This document shows positions 1-5,738 of a stretch of 17,811 bases of DNA, piece after piece; within the stretch, counting starts at the first letter, position 1; each line of letters opens with the position of its first letter. Origin of the DNA: an uncultured Verrucomicrobiota bacterium (lineage in GTDB: Bacteria; Verrucomicrobiota; Verrucomicrobiia; Limisphaerales; JADLHS01). The notes under the pieces are model-generated. The model was not told the origin of the DNA and made no database searches. It worked only from the letters and a program-made list of their open reading frames with translations. The stretch lies in assembly GCA_937894935.1 (NCBI GenBank), contig CALAYC010000349.1:1-17811 (forward strand), given 5' to 3'. A program made the translations under genes and the position numbers.

Positions 1-2118
1 TTCCGGCGTGCCGTCGTACGGATAATGCGGCGCAGCGGGAATGTAGCTCATGAAGAATTTCTGTTTCGTCTCTGCATATTTTCGAAGCTGTTGCTGCATT
101 GCCGCAAGTGTTTCTTCCTCGCGCAGTCCCCACGAAACCGGCGGTGTGGTTCGCTCACCGGGCATCGTGTCGGCGTCGTACATCTCGTCCACGTTCCGCC
201 ATCGAAGGAAATCCCGGAAATTCGTGTAGTCATAGTGTGAGGAATAAAAGATCGAATTCTCCCACCCATGCTCGTGCAGCACTTCAAACAAACTCTTCAC
301 TGCCACGCGTTGCGACGTGAATTGTTTGTGATCTCGTGCTGGATACAAACCGGCAAAACATGCAAACCGCGCCTGAATCGAACCGGCAAAGCTCGAATAA
401 AAATTCGGGAATAATTCCATCCGATCACGGTATTGTGCCAACAACGGTTGCGTCTCCTGTGTTCCGCCGAACAGAGATAAGTGTTCATTAAACGTGGATT
501 CCAACAGTACAAAAACCACGTTCAAATCTCGCGGTTGCACCGCAGAAACAGCATCGGAAGCCGGGGTGGAAAGCAACTCGGTCATGCCCAATTGAGTCGC
601 CGTTTCTTGAAATTTCTCCGGCGGCATGACTCCATTTCCACCGACGCGGATAACCGGACTGCTGCGTGCAAACACTTCCAGCGTTTGACCGATAACTTTG
701 TCCGAGCCTAACGCGAATCGCCCCGCCAATCCCAGTAAGAGAAAAGTCACCACTACGTAGCCGGGAAAAGCAGCTTTGGCCGGCGAATGTTCGGATTCCG
801 GAAGCAATCGCTGCAAACCGCGCAACGCTCCGGCATAGACAACAACCAATCCCACCAACAACCCTGTCATTACCGGCAAATAAGGCCGCGCCAGCCGCCA
901 CATCATGAGCGGCCCTTCTCCCAACGCCAGCGCCAGCACATCCCAATCGAGTCGCGTGCCCATAATCTGAGCCAACCGCAAATCAGCAAATGCCATTACG
1001 ATCAGCCCAACGCTCAAAATATCCAGCCACCACAACGATCCATTCGGTCGCCAGCGACGATACCCGACCGCCACCAACCACAATCCCAACGCGAGTATAA
1101 ATTCGCCCAAAAAATATCGCGGCAACGTCAGCGCCAGACACATCAAAACCCGATAGTTCGGAGCCGTTGGATAGTTTGTGTTCACCAGCAACACAAACGA
1201 AACGCCCGCAAACAATGCCAACCACGACCAGACGGACTGAAACCCACAACGCCAGGCGAGCAAACTGGCTCCGACAAATAAAATCAGACCGCTTCCCAAC
1301 AGCACAATTCCCTCGGGCTGCGGCTGGGACAATTGGTTCGAGAATCTTGCCCAACTCCCATAGGCCATCGCCAAAAACGCCACCGGCATTAACGCCCAAT
1401 ACCATTTCAGGGCCACACCACGTCGAACCCCCAACAAACTTGCCAGCCCCAACGCACTCGCAATAATCAACTCCTCCCGATATTCCATTAAATTACGCAA
1501 ACAAAGCGCCGTATAAGCCGCACCAAAAATTGCTGTTACGCGTAAACTCAGATGTTCCCGCCCGGTCCGCACCAGTCCGTAATAAATCGCTACATAAGCA
1601 CCAATCCACGCCGCTAAAAATGGCGAACGAAAGAAGAAATTCAGATTGTAATACGGAAGCAGATCCGACCAATCCAACACTCCGCTCATTATGGGATGAA
1701 GATGCCCTTTGTCGCCTTCGTGAAACGTGAGGAAGATGAAAATCAAAGCCAACACCAAAACCACGCCATTGGCTGTGCGAAAAACCGATGGCTTCTTTGT
1801 TTCACAATGCCGCGCCAGCTTCCAAAGATTCGCTCCCACTAAAACCGCAAAGAAAAAAAAGATCGCGTAATTAACCCAACTCGACTGCGGCGTCCCCACA
1901 CGCCAGTAGGTATCGAAAAGTTGACGTTGAGAAATCACCAGCAACGCCATTTTCAATCCACCCAACACCGCGAACAACAATCCGGTCCGAATCAAGACGT
2001 CCGAGGCAAGGCCATTCCCTTTCAACCATCTGAAGACGGTGGGAAACTCTGGCGACGACTGTTCAGGCAGAGAGCGGTTATTTCCTACGCGATCGTCTAT
2101 TTTAGTAGAATGAGCCAT
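1..2118 (-). CDS. Polytopic membrane sulfatase/LTA-synthase-superfamily protein (3' end outside window)
   Basis: The reading frame is open for 706 codons from an ATG at 2118 to the window edge, so the C-terminus is missing. Roughly the first 500 residues hold 12-13 hydrophobic segments, many more than the five of LtaS. An alkaline-phosphatase/sulfatase fold begins near residue 532 with 'VVFVLLESTFNEHLSLFGG'; E540 sits where the family has its first metal ligand. 'SSFAGSIQARFACFAGLYP' aligns with the catalytic Thr/Ser region of LtaS-type enzymes, making S580 the likely nucleophile, and 'YIPAAPHYPY' resembles the later His-containing substrate motif. Family members transfer phosphoglycerol or phosphoethanolamine, or hydrolyse sulfate esters, on the outer face of the membrane; the substrate here cannot be told. 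An in-frame ATG at 2160, preceded by AAGG at 8 nt spacing, would add 14 residues and is an equally plausible start. Confidence 0.85.
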   Translation of the reverse strand, partial: MAHSTKIDDRVGNNRSLPEQSSPEFPTVFRWLKGNGLASDVLIRTGLLFAVLGGLKMALLVISQRQLFDTYWRVGTPQSSWVNYAIFFFFAVLVGANLWKLARHCETKKPSVFRTANGVVLVLALIFIFLTFHEGDKGHLHPIMSGVLDWSDLLPYYNLNFFFRSPFLAAWIGAYVAIYYGLVRTGREHLSLRVTAIFGAAYTALCLRNLMEYREELIIASALGLASLLGVRRGVALKWYWALMPVAFLAMAYGSWARFSNQLSQPQPEGIVLLGSGLILFVGASLLAWRCGFQSVWSWLALFAGVSFVLLVNTNYPTAPNYRVLMCLALTLPRYFLGEFILALGLWLVAVGYRRWRPNGSLWWLDILSVGLIVMAFADLRLAQIMGTRLDWDVLALALGEGPLMMWRLARPYLPVMTGLLVGLVVVYAGALRGLQRLLPESEHSPAKAAFPGYVVVTFLLLGLAGRFALGSDKVIGQTLEVFARSSPVIRVGGNGVMPPEKFQETATQLGMTELLSTPASDAVSAVQPRDLNVVFVLLESTFNEHLSLFGGTQETQPLLAQYRDRMELFPNFYSSFAGSIQARFACFAGLYPARDHKQFTSQRVAVKSLFEVLHEHGWENSIFYSSHYDYTNFRDFLRWRNVDEMYDADTMPGERTTPPVSWGLREEETLAAMQQQLRKYAETKQKFFMSYIPAAPHYPYDGTPE

Positions 2119-2256
2119 TAAATTCGGTTCCGAACTGCAGTTGCCATGCCGAGCATTCATGAACTTTGCCTTGGTTTGAAACGCACAGGCGGGTGAGGGC
2201 GTTCCTGCCGAGTTTAAGCCGAGGCAACTATCTTTAACTACTATCGAGAAAACGAA

Positions 2257-2284
2257 ACAGGCTTGGGATTACTCCCAAGCCTGT
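2257..2284 (-). terminator. Intrinsic terminator after the first prepilin gene
   Basis: A perfect 12-bp stem (2257-2268 with 2273-2284) closes a 4-nt loop. On the minus strand it is followed by TTCGTTTTC. It begins 33 nt past the stop of the prepilin at 2318-2665 and separates that gene from the downstream sulfatase-family gene. Confidence 0.85.
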
Positions 2285-2317
2285 CATGAAAATACGTCCT
2301 GTTAGACGTTGCCTGTC

Positions 2318-2665
2318 TTAGGGCAGCACGTGGTTAGCCTGGTTGCACGTAGGTTGTGCAGACAAAGCTCCGATTGTATAAGTTCCACCAGCAGGGCACG
2401 TCGGTGCCTTGGTGATGTATTTGCCTGAGCCATAAAGGTCGCCGGAAGCAGGTGTCGAGCTAGCCTTGGCCTTCGTTTCCAACGCCCACTGCTGCTTCGC
2501 ACCATCAATCTGGCGGAGGTTGTTGATACACGCATTCGTGCGGGAGGTTTCGCGCGCTTTCACGAAGTTCGGGATCGCGATCGCGGCGAGGAGGCCGATG
2601 ATGGCCACAACGATCATGATTTCAACCAACGTGAAGCCCGCCTGACGGGAGGTATTGATCTTCAT
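2318..2665 (-). CDS. Type IV pilin/GspG-like prepilin (copy 1)
   Basis: This 115-residue protein has a 10-residue basic leader (MKINTSRQAG) followed by FTLVE, the classic prepilin peptidase cleavage and N-methylation site; mature residue 5 is Glu. A hydrophobic helix of about 20 residues and an amphipathic helix ('NACINNLRQIDGAKQQWALE') follow, then a short C-terminal part with two Cys (PTCPAGG, PTCNQ) ending in HVLP. The mature length of about 105 residues suits a minor pilin or a GspG-like pseudopilin. The ATG at 2665 is chosen over an upstream in-frame extension because the leader peptide must begin there. The gene has its own terminator and a sigma-54-type promoter. It could serve a type IV pilus or a type II secretion pseudopilus; the sequence does not decide. 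Confidence 0.9.
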   Translation of the reverse strand: MKINTSRQAGFTLVEIMIVVAIIGLLAAIAIPNFVKARETSRTNACINNLRQIDGAKQQWALETKAKASSTPASGDLYGSGKYITKAPTCPAGGTYTIGALSAQPTCNQANHVLP

Positions 2666-2691
2666 ATTTGTTCTGTTCTTTCTATTGCGGT

Positions 2692-2755
2692 GTGAACACT
2701 GCAGCAGGCGGGTTATTTTTCCATTGCGGTTGGTGTTCACTGATTGCCTGCTGCA
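2692..2755 (-). repeat. Two interlocking inverted repeats in the prepilin 1 leader
   Basis: GTGAACAC (2692-2699) is the reverse complement of GTGTTCAC (2733-2740), and TGCAGCAGGC (2700-2709) is the reverse complement of GCCTGCTGCA (2746-2755). The pairs cross each other in order. The direct repeat ATTGCGG also precedes each half (2684-2690, 2723-2729). All of this lies between the predicted sigma-54 start near 2763 and the ATG at 2665, so it would be in the mRNA leader. A regulatory role is inference. Confidence 0.5.
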
Positions 2756-2773
2756 ACCGCGCTGACAGTGTTT

Positions 2774-2790
2774 AGCAACGCCAATGCCAA
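2774..2790 (-). promoter_or_regulatory. Sigma-54 (-24/-12) promoter for prepilin 1
   Basis: The minus strand reads TTGGCATTGGCGTTGCT. This matches the consensus TGGCAC-N5-TTGCW at every position but one (T for C at the end of the -24 box), and the GG and GC dinucleotides have the required 12-nt spacing. Transcription would start near 2763, giving a leader of about 98 nt. Pilin genes are classic RpoN targets in other bacteria, which supports the call; no activator gene is in the window. Confidence 0.6.
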
Positions 2791-2824
2791 GCAGATTTCC
2801 CCGGGGCCGATCCCAAAAGCAAAA

Positions 2825-2848
2825 AGCCCGAGCCAACTGGCTCGGGCT
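2825..2848 (-). terminator. Intrinsic terminator after the second prepilin gene
   Basis: A 10-bp GC-rich stem (AGCCCGAGCC with GGCTCGGGCT) closes a 4-nt loop and is followed on the minus strand by TTTTGCTTTT. It starts 24 nt past the prepilin stop at 2873, and the sigma-54 promoter of the next gene begins about 35 nt further on, so the two prepilins appear to be separate transcription units. Confidence 0.9.
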
Positions 2849-2872
2849 GATAAAATCAGGTAAAAAGGCCGA

Positions 2873-3256
2873 TTATTGGAGAAGTTTCGGGCCGATTTTG
2901 TGAGGCGGCGTATTCCCGGCGTTCTGACAGGTTACCGGCGGTCGTGCCCCAACGGTGCCTGCTAATTGGTAAGGCTTGTTACCAGCAGGACACACCGGCA
3001 TTTCATTGTCCTTAATGTAAGCTCTCACGTCATTTTCGGTGACGGGATCGCTATCCGTTTTATTGTTTTCCACGGCAAACTGCTGAATCGCATTATCAAT
3101 CTGCCGCATATTGGCAATACAGGCATTTGCCTGCGCAGTATTACGGGCTTTGACCATGTTCGGAATGGCGATGGCCGCCAATAACCCGATGATCGCAACC
3201 ACGATCATAATTTCCACCAGCGTGAAGCCGCTGTTTTGGTTCAACTTAATTCTCAT
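2873..3256 (-). CDS. Type IV pilin/GspG-like prepilin (copy 2)
   Basis: The 127-residue product has a 10-residue leader (MRIKLNQNSG) cleaved before FTLVE. Its hydrophobic N-terminal helix is almost identical in protein to that of the neighbouring prepilin, although the DNA differs at many silent positions, so the duplication is not recent. The helix continues as 'NACIANMRQIDNAIQQFAVE', and the C-terminal part again has two Cys (PVCPAG, PVTCQ) but carries a charged insertion (NNKTDSDPVTENDVRAYIKDNE) and a different tail. The ATG at 3256 is preferred to an upstream in-frame ATG at 3295 because of the leader length. It is probably a second subunit of the same filament or pseudopilus, or one expressed under different conditions. 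Confidence 0.9.
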   Translation of the reverse strand: MRIKLNQNSGFTLVEIMIVVAIIGLLAAIAIPNMVKARNTAQANACIANMRQIDNAIQQFAVENNKTDSDPVTENDVRAYIKDNEMPVCPAGNKPYQLAGTVGARPPVTCQNAGNTPPHKIGPKLLQ

Positions 3257-3352
3257 AGCTGTTGTTATTCTTCCGGCACCAAGCCGATTGCGCAATAAAT
3301 AGTTCCAAGCCCAAATCCAGTCTTCCGAGGGCTTCTCGACCCTATTTTGTGC

Positions 3353-3369
3353 TCCGGGACACTCCCGGA
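3353..3369. repeat. 7-bp palindrome between divergent prepilin 2 and HAD-Nudix genes
   Basis: TCCGGGA-CAC-TCCCGGA is a perfect inverted repeat with a 3-nt centre. It lies in the 240-nt divergent region between the prepilin start at 3256 and the GTG at 3497, and could be a regulator site or a leader hairpin. There is no adjacent T-run, so it is not a terminator. Confidence 0.4.
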
Positions 3370-3406
3370 AAATCCCCGGATGCCACCGATTTCCCGGTTG
3401 TCCCGA

Positions 3407-3423
3407 CTCAAGACAGGTGCCAA
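3407..3423 (-). promoter_or_regulatory. Possible sigma-54 promoter for prepilin 2 (weak)
   Basis: The minus strand reads TTGGCACCTGTCTTGAG: a perfect TGGCAC -24 box and a correctly spaced TTG, but the normally essential GC of the -12 box is GA. A second candidate nearer the gene, TTGGAAC...ATTGCG on the minus strand near 3287-3305, has the GC but one extra spacer base. Neither is convincing alone. Confidence 0.25.
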
Positions 3424-3496
3424 GTAACTATCACCGGATTAGACACAAAGTTGCGCGAAAAGTTGCCCGTCGCCATACCTCCGGTAACATGCCCCA

Positions 3497-4582
3497 GTGA
3501 TTCGGAACATAATCTTCGACTGGTCAGGCACTCTGGTGGATGACCTGCCCGCCGTCTGGGAAGCATCGAACTACGTCCTGACTCAGGCCGGCCGTCCCGA
3601 AATGTCACTCGATCAATTCCGCGCGGAATTCTGTTTGCCCTTCACCATTTTTTACGACAAGCACACGCCCGGCGTTCCGATGCCGCAACTGGAAACCTGG
3701 TTTCATGGTCGCTTTCGCGAAGTGCAATCGTCCGTTTGTCCCCTTCCACACGCACGCGCTTTCCTCGAATTTTGTCGCGCCCATAAAATTCGCACCTTCC
3801 TGTTGAGCACCGTCGCGCCGGAACATTTCGCTGTTCAGGAAAAGGCTACCGATTTCGGGCAATATCTCGACGTTCCCTACGTCGGCGTCTGGGACAAGCG
3901 CCAAAAAATTCACGAAATTCTCGCGGTCAATCAGCTCAATCCCGACGAAACACTTTTCATCGGCGACATGCAGCACGACATCGAAACCGCGCGCCATGGC
4001 GGAATTCACTCGTGCGCCGTATTAACAGGTTACAACACCCTCGATCAACTTCGCCAGGCGCAGCCGGATTTAATCGTCGAACATCTCGGCGAACTTCTTG
4101 AAATTTTCCGGCAGAACGATTTTCACCTCAAACCTCCAGCTCGCCCTTTTGAAGAAAGTCATCCGCCGATAGCCACCGTCGGCGCGCTAATCTTTGACGT
4201 CGATGGAAAAGTTCTGCTCGTGCGCACGCGCAAGTGGTCCAATCTCTGGGGCATCCCCGGGGGGAAAATCAAATGGGGCGAACCTTCCGAAGCCGCTTTG
4301 CGCCGTGAGTTACGAGAGGAAACGAATCTTGAAGTGGACGACATCCAATTCGTGCTGGTGCAGGATTGCATTCATTCGAAAGAGTTTTATCGCGACGCCC
4401 ATTTCATTCTGCTGAATTACACGTGCCGTGCAGTTGCAGGAGGAACAGTGAAACTAAACGACGAAGCTCAGCAATTCAGTTGGGTCACGCTCGAGGAAGC
4501 GATGACTTTGCCGCTGAATAAACCGACGCTCATCCTGCTGGAAACTGTAATTCGTAACGCAACCGCATCTCGCAACGCTTAA
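3497..4582 (+). CDS. HAD-family hydrolase fused to a Nudix hydrolase
   Basis: The 361-residue protein has two enzyme domains. Residues 1-205 form a HAD phosphatase-like domain: motif I FDWSGT (D8), motif II LLST (S104), motif III Lys near 134-137 and motif IV FIGDMQHD (D157, D161). A 20-residue linker follows. Residues 226-355 form a Nudix domain with box G256-x5-E262-x7-R270-E271-L272-x-E274-E275-x-N-L; the usual box Gly is Asn277, a common variation. The GTG start is forced because motif I begins at residue 7. The second Asp of the HAD motif (DxD) is Ser10, so normal acid/base catalysis may be altered. folB begins 6 nt after the stop, which suggests a folate-pathway role: Nudix pyrophosphatase on dihydroneopterin triphosphate, HAD phosphatase on the monophosphate. 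General nucleotide clean-up is the main alternative. Confidence 0.88.
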   Translation: MIRNIIFDWSGTLVDDLPAVWEASNYVLTQAGRPEMSLDQFRAEFCLPFTIFYDKHTPGVPMPQLETWFHGRFREVQSSVCPLPHARAFLEFCRAHKIRTFLLSTVAPEHFAVQEKATDFGQYLDVPYVGVWDKRQKIHEILAVNQLNPDETLFIGDMQHDIETARHGGIHSCAVLTGYNTLDQLRQAQPDLIVEHLGELLEIFRQNDFHLKPPARPFEESHPPIATVGALIFDVDGKVLLVRTRKWSNLWGIPGGKIKWGEPSEAALRRELREETNLEVDDIQFVLVQDCIHSKEFYRDAHFILLNYTCRAVAGGTVKLNDEAQQFSWVTLEEAMTLPLNKPTLILLETVIRNATASRNA

Positions 4583-4588
4583 AAAATT

Positions 4589-4942
4589 ATGTCGCAAATC
4601 AGCATCACCGATTTAGAAGTGCATTTCCGCGTTGGTGTCCCGGACGAAGAACGCGTCACGCCACAGCGATTGCTCCTTTCCGCAAACCTCGAATTCGATT
4701 TCGCCGCCGCTGCCGCTGCTGATGATTTGACGAAAACGATCAATTACTACGACGTCACACAAGAACTCCTGCGCTTTGGCGACGGTCGCAGTTGGAAGCT
4801 GATTGAAAAACTCGCCGTTGATATCGCGGATTTGATATTAAAAAAATTTCCCGCCACGGCAGTCACCGTGACGGTGAAAAAATTCGTGATTCCCGAAGCA
4901 GCGCACGTTGCGGTGACATTCACCCGACACCGCACGCATTGA
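4589..4942 (+). CDS. folB: Dihydroneopterin aldolase
   Basis: FolB converts 7,8-dihydroneopterin to 6-hydroxymethyl-7,8-dihydropterin and glycolaldehyde in cytoplasmic folate synthesis. The 117-residue length is typical. Family landmarks are visible: 'ITDLEVHFRVGVPDEER' at the N-terminus with the active-site Glu region (E20/E21), 'TINYYDV' with the substrate Tyr (Y53/Y54), 'LIEKLA' with the pterin-anchoring Glu73, and the catalytic Lys in 'VTVKKFV' (K97/K98). The ATG lies 6 nt after the stop of the HAD-Nudix gene with no clear Shine-Dalgarno sequence, so it is probably cotranscribed and translated by coupling. Its stop nearly abuts that of the convergent CBS gene. No other folate gene (folE, folK, folP) is in the window. 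Confidence 0.9.
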   Translation: MSQISITDLEVHFRVGVPDEERVTPQRLLLSANLEFDFAAAAAADDLTKTINYYDVTQELLRFGDGRSWKLIEKLAVDIADLILKKFPATAVTVTVKKFVIPEAAHVAVTFTRHRTH

Positions 4943-4943
4943 T

Positions 4944-5399
4944 TCACGACGGTAAACTTGGCAGTCCTGTGATGTAAGTCTCGAGTTGGTGAATCGCCGA
5001 ATTCTGCGCGGAGATAATCGAGTTCACCAGATCACCGATGGAAATCACTCCAAGAATTTTTCCATTTTCCACCACCGGCAGATGCCGAATCCGATGTTCA
5101 GTCATCAATCGCATGCATTCTTCGACCGTGTGATCGGAACTCACTGAAATCACTTTTCCGGTGATGATTTCTCGCACTGGCGTGTCCTTGGAGGAACGTC
5201 CTTTCAACACTACGTTGCGCGTGTAATCACGCTCTGACAGCACTCCGACCACCTGGCCTTCTTTGATGACTAAGAGGGCGCCCACATTTTTTTCTGCCAT
5301 CATTTTAATGGCATCCAATACCGTCGCGTCCGGCGGCACAGAATAAACCGTCCCGCCTTTATGACTTAGAATTTCCCTGATGGGCATCGCATGAATCAT
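4944..5399 (-). CDS. Tandem CBS-domain protein
   Basis: The 151-residue protein consists almost entirely of a Bateman pair: CBS1 about residues 8-65 ('VLDAIKMMAEKNVGALLVI', ending GVLSERD) and CBS2 about 73-130 ('VEECMRLMTEHRIRHLPVV', ending GVISIGD). The Asp of each G-h-hS-x-x-D motif is the usual ribose contact for adenosine ligands. Stand-alone CBS pairs sense AMP, ATP or related nucleotides and regulate partner proteins; no partner can be named here. The ATG at 5399 is preceded by a good AAGGAG at 7 nt spacing. The gene converges on folB with essentially no gap, so the two units must terminate inside each other. Confidence 0.9.
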   Translation of the reverse strand: MIHAMPIREILSHKGGTVYSVPPDATVLDAIKMMAEKNVGALLVIKEGQVVGVLSERDYTRNVVLKGRSSKDTPVREIITGKVISVSSDHTVEECMRLMTEHRIRHLPVVENGKILGVISIGDLVNSIISAQNSAIHQLETYITGLPSLPS

Positions 5400-5406
5400 A
5401 CAACGG

Positions 5407-5413
5407 CTCCTTC
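5407..5413 (-). promoter_or_regulatory. Strong ribosome binding site for the CBS gene
   Basis: The minus strand reads GAAGGAG, 7 nt before the ATG at 5399. It fixes that start over the internal ATG at 5387. Most other genes in the window have weak or no visible Shine-Dalgarno sequence. Confidence 0.75.
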
Positions 5414-5520
5414 ACTGGTTGGGGTTGAGTGGAATTCGGGCACTCCAAAATTTGCCCGGCTGAGACAATAACTCGCCCCGGCCGCGTGAGACGCTGCGGT
5501 CGCGTGGTCTGGCTGAGTCA

Positions 5521-5557
5521 TGGGCAGAAATTAGCACAAGCTGATTTTACCTGCCCA
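5521..5557. repeat. Long imperfect hairpin in the divergent region
   Basis: Outer arms TGGGCAG (5521-5527) and CTGCCCA (5551-5557) pair perfectly. Inner arms AAATTAGC (5528-5535) and GCTGATTT (5540-5547) pair with one G-T wobble around an ACAA loop. A 3-nt bulge (5548-5550) is the only interruption in 15 pairs. No T-run follows on either strand, so it is more likely an operator, a structured leader or a small palindromic element than a terminator. Confidence 0.55.
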
Positions 5558-5738
5558 CAAAAATTTCCCGCTCTATCAACTCATCTTCCCATCGCAGAGA
5601 ACAATCCGATCTGATGGAGTAAGCGGCCACGCGAGCCGACTCGCTGGAAATTTCGCCCCATCGAGAATTACAAAATGGCGACCACTCGCATCGTCGTAAA
5701 ACTTGCCTTACCTGCGCCAAACGCCTAATTCATGGCCC

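Larger units (their letters stand above)
5400..5738. other. Divergent intergenic region between the CBS and prolyl oligopeptidase genes
   Basis: About 340 nt without a convincing gene. It carries the CBS ribosome binding site at its left end, the long hairpin at 5521-5557, and several short GC-rich palindromes such as GCGAG-CCGA-CTCGC near 5630-5645. Promoters for both flanking genes must lie here, but I cannot place -35/-10 boxes with confidence. Confidence 0.6.

Noticed and set aside
488..1466. Several open frames on both strands, 100-160 codons long
   Set aside because: They are other-frame shadows of the membrane sulfatase-family gene, whose own frame is open without a break from 2118 to 1; no frameshift is needed.
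5429..5614. A 61-codon open frame in the CBS/peptidase intergenic region
   Set aside because: No family features, and it runs across the 5521-5557 hairpin.
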